DNA of 23,396 bases, taken from Klebsormidium nitens. Taxonomy: Eukaryota; Streptophyta; Klebsormidiophyceae; Klebsormidiales; Klebsormidiaceae. The notes beneath the pieces were generated by a model. It ran no database searches, had not been told where the DNA came from, and saw only the letters and a program-made list of their open reading frames with translations. The translations under genes were made by a program, and so were the position numbers. This document shows positions 9,097 to 19,100 of the stretch, one piece after another. Every line of letters begins with the position of its first letter. Position 1 is the stretch's first letter. The stretch lies in contig DF237874.1 in the NCBI GenBank assembly GCA_000708835.1, forward strand, positions 1-23,396. The letters are read 5' to 3'.

Positions 9097-10815
9097 TACA
9101 GGCGCAGCAGAGATCAAGAGGGCGCAAACATGCCTCTCGATGCTGAGGAAACGCAATTTTGATCCTGAGGGGACCAAAGCAGAAACCGGCGAGGCAAAAA
9201 GAAGGTGCATACTCGATGAGCAAGGTTTATCTTGCTCAACAGGAACAGGCTGGCTATTTAGATCCGTCTATGCCAGATTAGTAGGCTTTGCTCTATATTG
9301 CTCTTTACTATGTAACTTACGGTACAAGGATAGACATAGGCATTCGGTAATTTTTCCAGCTCAAGCCGTTCGACCATCCAGATTGAGGGATGGGCCGGCC
9401 ACGTTGATGGACACGCATCCATTCAAACTTCGGGTCTCGAACGTTGTGTGACTCTCGAGCGCATAAGGTTTTTTCACTCCGCATGCAAGCATCGCTAAGT
9501 GGATTGCACACTAACAACCAGGCCGCCTACTGGACGGTGGAAGCTTTGAGGACCAGACCCCCGGCCAAAAGCTTTGCAATTCTGGTGTGGGTGATAAGGT
9601 TTTGACAGTTTATAGATACACAACACGGTATGTGTGACTGGCACCGCACATGCCAGCATGTTAAGGGATGAGGAATGCTCAGACCTTGTACTTAAAGCAA
9701 GCCGCTTGCGTCTTGAAGTTCAGTGGTCAATATGATCGTATGAATTGTTCAAACACATATATTGTAGTAAACCGGCTCGCCATTAGGAGGCTATAGCCAT
9801 CAGCCACCGCGCACTGCAATGCTGTGGATTGTAATATCATTCAATTAGTAACGGTAACTGAAGATCAATGTTGGTTGGCCGGAGCTCGAGGGGCGGCCCG
9901 CGCAGCCTGGCAGGGGGCGGCCCTAGAATCATGGTACGGTACAGACCGAATTCGCGACATTGCTGGCACTCTTAGTAAACCATTTTCTGGCCGGGCGCCG
10001 CCGAGTCGTACACTTCGTTTACAACGATCCCTGGCTAGACGGCCCGGGCCGGCCCGGCCGCGCTCAAATTTGCATGCATGATCTGCATCATTATCAGTTA
10101 GCGCGCTTTTGCAAGTTGATCTAGCTATAGTTGCGGGCCGGCCAGTTAGTACGTGCATCGAGATCGTAGTGTAGGCTATACGTACGTTGGTATACGAGAA
10201 TAAATTAATTACTCGCCACGTGCACTGGATTGTATATACCCCGGGACGTACCGTCTATATATATACAGGCCGGCGCTTTCTGGGGCCATGCATGGATCAT
10301 CATTGGTGCGGCGGCAGCGATCGTCGAACATTGCACTGCAGCCCTCTATACGTACATGCGTGGTGATTTGAGCCTGCCGATCAATTACGCAGTGCTGTGA
10401 TGTCTTTAAACCTTAGCTAGCATGGCGGCAGGCGCTTTCAATCACTTCGACATGTATACGATTTTACAATTTTAGCCGTTAACTTAGCATTCATTGCAAC
10501 CCAAAATTCACGTATACAAACGTGCGTAACCTTTAAGCGTTTGCATTCCATGATTGCGGCGGGCCTTGTGCTGGCATGTGCACCATTGCCTGACATGTAC
10601 TATACGGTGGCGGCCATGGGCCACATGTAAAGTTCTCACACAGGGTTTCGATCTTTCAATCAAGGGCGAATGTGTACGGTCGACTGCTCAATGACTCATG
10701 GCCAATAAGTTGAGAAAAATAGTCAAGTTTGAAGTTGACAACAACATGATTGTACAGGTTGCGAGGAGCCAAACGCATGATCGCTCGCGCTTCCGAGATT
10801 CGGTTGGTACTGAGG
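9097..10815. other. Convergent intergenic spacer rich in short palindromes
   Basis: This stretch lies between the PP2C and DRG2 stop codons and should hold both 3' UTRs. No protein frame is convincing. From about 9.95 to 10.65 kb the sequence is dense in self-complementary words (CGTACG, GTATAC, CCGGCC, GCATGC, TATATATATA, CCATGCATGG), unlike the gene-flanking sequence. No terminal inverted repeats, tandem array or tRNA was found. Confidence 0.45.
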
Positions 10816-13800
10816 CTACTGCTTGAGGGGTGCCTTTTTGACCCGGTCCGATATTCGGACAGGTCCCTCCACGTGCGATTTAAACCGTCCTCGCCCTTCT
10901 TCTGTTTGATCCTGCACAAGAGACGACAGGTCCGCGTGAGGGGCGCACAATCTGGACCCACGCAATTGTACAACCAGTGTGTCGAAGAACAACCCGGACG
11001 TGCGCCATGCCAAATTGTAGATCAACAGATGGCAGAGCCTGGCTGCTTGAAGCTTGTGACGGCAGCTGAATGCTGGGGAGTAACGTGCACTGCGGCGCGC
11101 GCGCGGCACGCACCTTCCGTTTGACGATCTGCACGACGTCCTCGTCCTCGAGCTCGTGCTGCAGGCCGCAGCGCTGCGGGAAGTGCTTGGCGCTGGTGCC
11201 CCACACGAGGCCGTACTTGAAGTCCTTGGCCAGGCTGCGGTGCAGCTGCCCGCAAAAGTCCTCCACCGAGCAACCGCCGCGGTCCTGCGCGCACCACACG
11301 CACCCCACGCTCAGAGCTCCGCCAGCAGCGGCGCCGCGATGCCGGGCGGCGCACCCACGGCGAAGACGGAGGGGAAGACAAAGGCGACGACAGAGGGGCG
11401 CGTGCATTCAGCAAGCTTTTGAGATGGACATGAACGCAGCGCGTGACTGCCCAAGACCTGGATAATAGGATGAAGATCTGAACGAACAACTAGGTAGGAA
11501 GCAGTGGGCTACTCAATACAATTACAACGGCGAGAAGCAATAGCAATGTCGCAGACAAGTCCACTGCTAATGAGAGGGGGCGGGGAGTGCGGGCTGACGT
11601 GCGACATGACGATGGGCTCCGAGAAGTCGGGGTGCTGCCCCTGCGGCTTGGTGAAGACGCGCACGAGGCCCATGGTGGCCCACATGGCCGCCAGCAGCCG
11701 GTCCAGGTTCAGCTGCGGACACAGAGGGACAGCGCGGATCAACGGGGTGAGGACGGGACACGGCGGACGCAAGTCAGGCGGGGACAAGGGAACAGGCCAG
11801 GGAGACCTCCGAAGAACAGAGGCGTCAAGGAGCGGGGCGCAGGACTTAGTCAACGACAGTAACAGTGACACCAGAATCGACAAGGCTGCCCCGCGTAAGC
11901 GCAAAGCAGGAAGAGCGATCACAGGGCTCTACAGGAGTGCCGGCCATGCCACGTTGTTTCATCGCTCGGCTGGCAGCCGGAGTGCGAGCTGGGTACGTGG
12001 CGGCGGCGCGGGGCCTCACTTGCATGGAGCAGGAGATGACGACGGAGTTGGGCAGGCGCGAGAGGCGGTCCACGTCGTCCATGCCCATGACGTCGATCTT
12101 GTTGTACACGTACAGGCACTTGATGTATTTGCGGTTGCCCTCGATGACGTCGATCAGCTGGTCCACCGTGGCGTCCTCGCGGAACAGCACCTGCGCACGA
12201 CGGCAGGCTATGCTGGAATGTCCGACGCACTTGTCAAACTTTGGCAATGGCAAGGTCACCATCAAGCAGTCTGCACATAGGGGCTGACGGGTCGGCAGCG
12301 ACATCGGTGCAGAGACGTTTCCAGTGAGAATGGCTTGAGATAGTCCGCAAGACAAGGAGATGGAGTACTGGGACGTAGACCCCAGGTGGGCAGGGCGGCA
12401 CCTCGGCGTTGTGGATCTTGTACTCGTGCAGGATCTGGTAGCACAGCTTCTCGTCGATGTGCGTCAGCGGGGCCGTGCTGTTGAACGAGATGCCCCCCGT
12501 CTTCTTCCGCTTGAAGTAGATCTGCACCGCAGCGCATCCCGTCAGTCTCAACAGCACGGTAGCACCCACAGCCCGAGCAGGTCTTCGGAGAAAGGGCCGG
12601 GCAAAACTTCAGACCTCGGATTGGCCCATGCCTTTTCTTTTCTACCCAGTAAAAGGGCACACCTGTTGCCTTCCATCACGGAGATAATCGGTCCCAGCAC
12701 TCTCGGGCTGTGCCTCACCTGCGGCGGTCGTTGGTTCAGGCGGAGCCCCACGGCCTCCAGCTCTGCAGTCAGAATCTCTTTGTGCCGGTCGTTCTGCAGA
12801 GGAGGAGGAAGGCGTCAAAGAAACATGAGACCAAAAGTGTTTCATCTTCAAATGCCCCACGCAATCCTCGAATGCATGCGGAACCCAAAGCTCTTTCGGT
12901 TTTATTGTGAGTAATGTTTTCGTCGGTTTGTATAAGAAGAGCCGCTGAAGACAGTGTAGGGCGTCAGCCGAATACATTCGAGCTCATTGAGAACCATACT
13001 TTTAAGAAAGAGCCTAGAAAGTCTTGATCTGGCTGCCAGGTTCAGTTGCGGTGTGTCAAGGAGCCGCGCTGACCTTGGATGCGTCCAGCACCATGAGGAC
13101 GAGGTCGGAGGACTTGGCGACGGCGATGACCTGGCGCCCGCGGCCCTTGCCCTGCGCGGCGCCCTCAATGATTCCAGGCAGATCGAGCAGCTGGATCTTG
13201 GCGTCGTTGTAGTGGATGATCCCCGGGATGCACGTCAGCGTGGTGAACTCGTACGCGGCAGCCTCGCTCTTGGTGCCCGTCAGCTGCGTCAGCAAGGTGG
13301 ACTTGCCCACGCTGCACGAGGAGGGGGCACGCATATGAGCAGGGGGTGGGCAGACCGCTGGGGTCCGATGAGAGTGGGCTCAGATATGGGGACGAATTGG
13401 CAGAAGCATAAAGACAGATGCAGGAAGCCGCTCTCTCAAGAGTTACGCGCTGCATACTTGACGACGCCCCGAGGTGGATGAATGACCAGCCTTGTCTAAG
13501 CTGATGAAGCCCAATAAGCTAGACAGCCCCTGTCCCACGGAGATGTAGGATGGAGGCATCGGCTATTGTCAGCTCACAATGGTCTCAATTCGAAGAGGAC
13601 GGACGTACCTGGGGAAGCCAATAAGCGCCACTCTGGCATGCCCATACTTGGTCACCTCAAACCCATCCCCCTGTCCGCTGGCACCCTACAGACACAAGAG
13701 AAAGAGGCTTTTAAGGGGGCGGCTGATGCACGAGAGTCACGAGAAGCGTGAGGGGTCTCGAACCACCATGCGACCTGGGGGGTGGACTGCTCCGGCACCC

Positions 13801-14454
13801 CCTTCTCGTAAGTGTCCCTGAGGCTGCCTTCTCCACAGCACTTATATCTCAAACTCGTCCACTCGCACACGGTCTTGAGCAGACGCGGTACTCAAAAACG
13901 CTTCCATGCAGCGCACGTGAGGGAAACTGTGCCACACCAAAATGCTTCGAACGGACGACATTATATTTTTTTGATCACACAAGTGGCATTTGCCAGCCCG
14001 GCCAACATATGTGGTGGCAGCTGGGCCACAAATGCATTGGATGGGCGTGGGGGGTGGTCGCGGCGGCTCACCTTGGCCGGCTCCAGCAGCGTGGTGCGCA
14101 GCTTGGCCAGCTTGGCTTTGAGCTGCCCCAGATGGTACTCTGCACACACACACCACCGCACCAAAGCCTAAGCGGCCCCGTTCGGCACACCACCCATTCT
14201 CGCCACTGTGGACGCATTTCGGGAACTTCATAGATTGGCATAGACGGAAAGCATGTCGCCAGGCGCAAGCGATCTTTGTTGTGGCCCATCAACAGCACTA
14301 CCAGCAGCGGGACAACGAAGCAGAAAAGCCAGCAGATGCACAAAATGCTCAGAAAGACATGTCTAAGTCGTGTCGGGGCCTCACCTGTGGCCTTGTTCTT
14401 CTGCGTGCGAGCCATCTCCGCCTCAATCTCCTTGATGCGTTCAATGACCCCCAT
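10816..14454 (-). CDS. DRG2: Developmentally regulated GTP-binding protein 2 (DRG2), 10 exons
   Basis: Exons (minus): 14385-14454, 14072-14139, 13609-13685, 13074-13311, 12719-12793, 12402-12521, 12020-12190, 11599-11712, 11114-11284, 10816-10911. They sum to 1200 nt, 399 aa, the length I recall for plant DRG2. It is an OBG-HflX-like TRAFAC GTPase linked to ribosomes and translation, partnered by DFRP2 proteins in other eukaryotes. The N-terminal helix [20 protein letters not shown] is the DRG2 signature. G1 is GFPSVGKST (about 69-77), G2 is near TTLTCIPG, G3 is DLPG (115-118), G4 is NKID (246-249) and G5 is near SVVISC. The S5D2L insert lies between G3 and G4. A TGS domain covers about 290-365 ([12 protein letters not shown] ... 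[11 protein letters not shown]). The last exon encodes the basic tail GRGRFKSH ... VKKAPLKQ found in plant DRG2. Donors are all GT, including GTCAGC twice. DRG1 is excluded by the N-terminus and by [16 protein letters not shown]. Confidence 0.96.
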
Positions 14455-14731
14455 CTTGAGGCGCTTCGCTGCAACCCCTCTGAAAAAGTGATGATGTCAA
14501 TTGCAAGCAATGAGGCAGTCGGGCGCCAATCAAGCCTAATACGCCTCAAACCTTACTAAGTGCCGTGCAACCTGTTTTGCAAGGTGAGATTGTGCCACCA
14601 TTTTCTAACCTTCAGGTCCTTCCACGACAAAGTACAAACTCAAATTCAATGATCTGCAGATTTTTGTGGGCAGCTGGGCAAAATTCTGCTGTGTTGCAAT
14701 TTGTAAGGCTTTCAAGTTTCGAGCTAGGTGT

Positions 14732-14779
14732 CTAGGGTTTTGGCGCTTCTCCGAACCCCAGGAAATCTACAAACCCTAA
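14732..14779. promoter_or_regulatory. Telo-box-like motifs upstream of DRG2
   Basis: CTAGGGTTT at 14732-14740 and AAACCCTAA at 14771-14779 lie about 280-325 nt upstream of the DRG2 start codon. AAACCCTAA (telo-box) is a known cis element in plant promoters of translation-related genes. Related words recur at 15301-15309 and in a degenerate AAACCC-rich run at 15265-15309. The motif is seen directly; a regulatory role is inferred. Confidence 0.4.
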
Positions 14780-14812
14780 AACTCTTAGTATGTAGACCCT
14801 AATATATATGAA

Positions 14813-15255
14813 CAGTGTTCGTGGCGAAACCTAATTGATTTCGCCAATTAGGTTTGCGCATTAGGTCCTAGTTTGCGCATATTCGCGCAAACGGAGGAGT
14901 TTGCGCAGGCTGGCGAAATTAAGCGCGGCCGCGCGGCCGCGCGTAGGCGCGCAGGCGCAAAACGCCTGTGTCAATGACATTTTGGGCCCAGGTAGCAGTT
15001 ACTCTTGACCCTGAATGAACAGTGTTCGCTGGAGGCAGCTGATAGTTCGGTTAAGTGTCAGACCAATACTCTTTTTGGCACCAAGTCATAAGCTGAGGTG
15101 CCCGAAATCCCCCCGAAATAGCATCATAAGCATACACTGACGCAAAACCAACACTGACAGATAATTTCGCCAATTTCGCCAATTAGGGTGAATTTGCGCT
15201 TCAGCAATTACCTAGTGTTTGCGCATTTCCAAAACCAATTTCGCCACGATCACTG
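14813..15255. mobile_element. Short non-autonomous hAT-like DNA transposon (candidate)
   Basis: A 17-bp terminal inverted repeat with one mismatch bounds 443 bp: CAGTGTTCGTGGCGAAA at 14813-14829 and its near complement at 15239-15255. CAGTG ends are typical of hAT elements. ATATGAA abuts the left end (14806-14812) and recurs three bases beyond the right end (15259-15265), suggesting an imperfect target duplication. Both subterminal regions carry repeated words in both orientations. TTTGCGCA starts at 14853, 14872, 14900 and 15218. TTTCGCCA or its complement starts at 14822, 14839, 14911, 15165, 15174 and 15239. These resemble transposase-binding subterminal repeats. The inside has no coding capacity, so movement would need a transposase from elsewhere. 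Confidence 0.6.
14923..14942. repeat. Perfect 20-bp GC palindrome inside the hAT-like element
   Basis: The 20 bases are composed only of G and C and are exactly self-complementary, with two NotI-type GCGGCCGC cores. A 6-bp stem (14952-14957 with 14963-14968) follows closely. Both lie in the left subterminal part of the candidate element. Confidence 0.7.
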
Positions 15256-15309
15256 ATAATATGAACCCTATAAACTCAAACCCTCAACCTCAAACCCCCC
15301 AAACCCTAA

Positions 15310-16130
15310 TACCTACTATCCCGCCGTCAGCTTGACGTCAGCGCCAGCTTGCTTCCTGCCAACATTCGAACATTCTTGCCAAATCCCGAGGCCATCATGC
15401 TAATGCCAATGGTGACCAGTGCGCGCGTTGATGGTCAAAGTGGCCGCGAGGTTCCCCTCAAGGGATGCATAGTACAAAACAATCAGCATCACAGAGAGGG
15501 CGGAGGCCTCGATCTTTTGTTGAGTAGAATCGACATGCTGAGTGTCTGAAGAGAGTTGCAATGGGCTGTACATAAGGCTGGGATTCGCAGCACGTCGCAG
15601 CTGAGGGGAGGAGCGAGGAGCATTAGGAAAGGGCGGGTGCCCGCCAGCAGAAGGGAGCTGGACCAGCACAGCCTGCATCAAGCCAAGGCAAGGGCGCGTT
15701 GCTCAAAGGTAGTTCTCAGCTGGAGCTTGTCTTACTCAAATGGTCGTAGGGCTGGCATAGACTGCCAACGGGCCCTGCATTCTTGTTCAAGAGTTGCCCT
15801 TTTTAAAGTGTTGAGCTGGCGTGTCCATGGAAGATCCGTCCTGGGTGCGTGCCCTGATAGCGACTAAGTACTGTATGCCAAATTGCCCAATGCCAGAGTG
15901 CCCTAAGACTAGTGGGCCTAGTGCGTGTTCTTGCTTGGCTGGCTCTCTAGCTGAGGAATTATGCCCCCGGGCCCCAACACCTCAATCATTCTCGATTACG
16001 TTTCTTGCGCAACTGAAGCCAGGAAAGGATTGGACAATAGCAGCGGGGTTGCTCTCTTTCTGCAGTTAGTCTCTATAGATCAGAGTGCATAGAGCGTCAC
16101 TTTGACCTTCCCCACAGGGAGTCTGCTGCC
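15310..16130. other. Upstream region of the flippase gene, no gene seen
   Basis: This stretch should include the promoter and 5' UTR of the P4-ATPase. Two pyrimidine-tract AG sites lie just upstream of the start (TTTCTGCAG near 16065 and TTCCCCACAG near 16118), so a 5' UTR intron is possible. Open frames here are unremarkable. Confidence 0.4.
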
Positions 16131-19100
16131 ATGGCTCCCCCAGCGGAGGTGCCCACCGTAGAGCTGACCGACATGGCCTCCCCTGCCAAGGCGGAGGGGG
16201 CTGGGGACTCTGCTGGCCCCCCCGGGGGCGTGGACGCCAGCTGGCGGGTGGTGGTGATTGGGGATGCGGAGGCGAGCAGTGCGGAGGCACGGTATGCGGG
16301 CAACAAGGTGCGCACCAGCAAGTACACGCTGCTCACGTTCCTGCCGCGCAACCTGTGGGAGCAGTTCCACCGCGTCGCCTACATCTACTTCGCAATCATC
16401 ATGGTGAGCACCCTGTGCTGCGGCAAGGAAGTCACGGTGGAGTGGGCATTCTCCAGAATCCCTTGCCTGGCGTGTTTGCGAGTTTCCTCATCGGAAGATC
16501 CTGGTAGGAGGAGGAGACGGCCCTGCCCCCACCCCCCAGAAGTGAGCAGTGGGCCAGGGCTTGGAGGTTACATGAGCCAGACATTGAGAACCTTAACGTT
16601 GTACTGCTTCCCCGCTCCCTAACACCCCCTCCACCTCTATGCGAATAGCTGGGGGAGCCCTGGCACGTCTTACCTGCAAAGAATGAGTGCCACATTTGCC
16701 ACTCTGGCCCCCCCGCTGCCTGGAACCCAGCCTTGCCCGCCCTCTGCCTGTGGCTGCAGATCTTGAACCAGATCCCAGTGCTGGCCGTGTTTGGGCGCAC
16801 CGCCAGCCTGTTCCCGCTGCTCTTCGTGCTCATTGTGACGGCCATCAAGGATGGCTACGAGGACTGGGGACGCCGCCGCAGTGACCGCAAGGTCAACGCC
16901 GCCCCCTGCTTTCGCCTCACCCCCGGTGGGTGGGCGCCCTGTGCGTGGCGGGAGCTGCGCGTGGGGGACGTGGTGCGCCTCACGGCAGACGAGGTGGTCC
17001 CCGCGGATCTGGTACTGCTGGCGACAGCGGGGGACAGCGGGACGGCCTACACCGAGACCATGAACCTGGACGGGGAAACCAATCTAAAGAGCCGCCACGC
17101 GCGCCTGGAGACGCAGCGCGCGGGAGAGGGCGTGGCCGGGCGCGTGGTGTGCGAGCCGCCGAACCGCAACATCTACGAGTTCACGGCGTACCTGGACCTG
17201 GGGGCCGGGCGGGTCCCGCTGAGCGCGGGCAACATGCTGCTGCGCGGGTGCGTGCTGCGCAACACGGAGTGGGCGGTGGGGGTGGTCGCGTACGCGGGGC
17301 CGGACACCAAGGCCATGCTCAACAACAGCGGCGCGCAGTCCAAGCGCAGCCGCCTGGAGAAGCAGATGAACCGCGAGACGCTCGTGCTGGCCGGCATCCT
17401 GGGGGGGCTGTGCGCAGTGGGGGCCATCGGGATGGGCGTGTGGCTGAACCAGCACGACACGCGGCGGGTGCCCTGGTACGGGCGGGGGGGCGAGTACCAC
17501 GGGCGCGCGGGCGAGGCGCTGCTCAACTTCTTCAGCTTGATCATTTTGCTGCAGATCCTGGTGCCCATCAGCCTGTACATCAGCCTGGAGCTGGTGCGCC
17601 TCTTCCAGGCGCTGCTGATGCAGTGCGACCTGCACCTCTACTACGCGCCCGCGGACGAGCGCCTCAAGTGCCGCGCACTCAACATCAACGAGGACCTCGG
17701 CCAGATCCGGTACGTCTTCAGCGACAAGACGGGCACGCTCACGCAGAATCGCATGGTCTTCCACGCCGCGTCCATCGCAGGGGTCGACTACAGCCATGCC
17801 ACGCGCGTCGAGGCTGCCCCCCTCGTGCCCGCCAGTGCCGCGCCCAAGGACGCCCTGGCCCCCGAGATCAAGGCAGGTGAGGGGGTGGAGAGCCGTCGGC
17901 CGATCTCATGCGCCAAACTCGTCCTCCTGGCCTCTATGTCAAGGAACCTGATGGAACTCGACGTTCGACACGTGTGCAAAGCCGCAGATTTGGGTCTCGA
18001 TCATTACTCGTCCTAAAGTCCCAGGTGTCGGGACAGTCCGGTATGTCATGTCGAAGCAAGTGACGACTCAGCGCCTTCTCTCTAACGCTGCCCCTGTTTC
18101 TCCGCATCCTGCACAGCTGTCTCCAGCCTTGGCCCCGCAACGCCCCCCCCTCCCACGGCGTGGCAGCCCGCGAGCGGCGCCATGGTGGACGCGCGCCTCC
18201 TGGCGGCCCTGGCGGACCCCCACCAGGGCCACGCCGTGCGCGACTTCCTGATCGTGCTGGCCGCCTGCAACACTGTCGTCCCCACCACCGTCAAGCGCAC
18301 CCCCGAAACTCCACCCAGTGCCGGCACTCCCGCAACCCGGCAGGGGTCGTTTGCGCGGCGAGCGTTTGAGTCGCCGCAGGTGTCGAGCCTGGGGCGGGGG
18401 GGCGCGCCTGCGGTGCAGCTGGAGTACCAGGCGGAGTCGCCGGACGAGCTGGCCTTCGTGGCCGCCGCCGCAGCGTACGGGTACACGCTGCTCGAAAGGA
18501 CGTCCGAGGCGATCGTCATCGATGCGCAGGGCACGCGCGAAAAGTGAGCCAGCCGGCCTTTCTTTGTAGCAACGGAGCTTGAGGGGTTCTGGCAAACCTG
18601 GCGCTTGAATTTCGTGGCAAGAAACATTCGTCGTATATTGATCCGAAGAAGGGGCTGTCTTTCAGGGCAGTGGCGAAGTGCTCTTGCTCCAATTGCAGAC
18701 TTTGGAAGATTGGTCCTGTTTGACCTCAATGGTGTTCGGCAACGACGTTCGTGCTTTCTCGTACCGCCCCCATACTCAAATTGCAAATTTGATCTGGAAT
18801 AAATGACGCAAAGGAAGCTCTTTGCGCAGTCCTTATGCATGTTGGCCAGGCGCTGCTTTCTCGCTTTCTTGCTTTCTTGCGCGCATGAATCTCAACGCTG
18901 CACTTCATGCTGTTGTTCACCTGACAGGCTCGGGACTGCCTGCACGAGAGCCCGCCTTGTTTCCCACGGCCCTTCCGTGGCCCTCCCTCCGTCGCCTCTG
19001 ACGCTCCCACGCGTTGCCCCTCCCCCGTGCAGGTACTCGGTGTTGGGCGTGCACGAGTTCGACTCGTCGCGCAAGCGCATGTCGGTGGTGGTGCGCGCCC

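Noticed and set aside
9311-9315. TGTAA after PP2C as a polyadenylation signal
   Set aside because: It lies over 200 nt from the stop, the word is short, and it is not clear that this lineage uses it.
11504-12280. Plus-strand frame (258 codons) across DRG2 exons and introns
   Set aside because: It runs antisense through DRG2 exons 7 and 8 and their introns without any family resemblance.
14771-15309. Interstitial telomere array
   Set aside because: AAACCCT words are scattered and not in tandem, so only telo-box-like motifs can be claimed.
16930-17880. Alternative plus-strand frame (316 codons) within flippase exon 2
   Set aside because: It overlaps the frame that carries DGET, PISLYIS and DKTGTLT; its composition is Gly/Arg/Ala shadow sequence.
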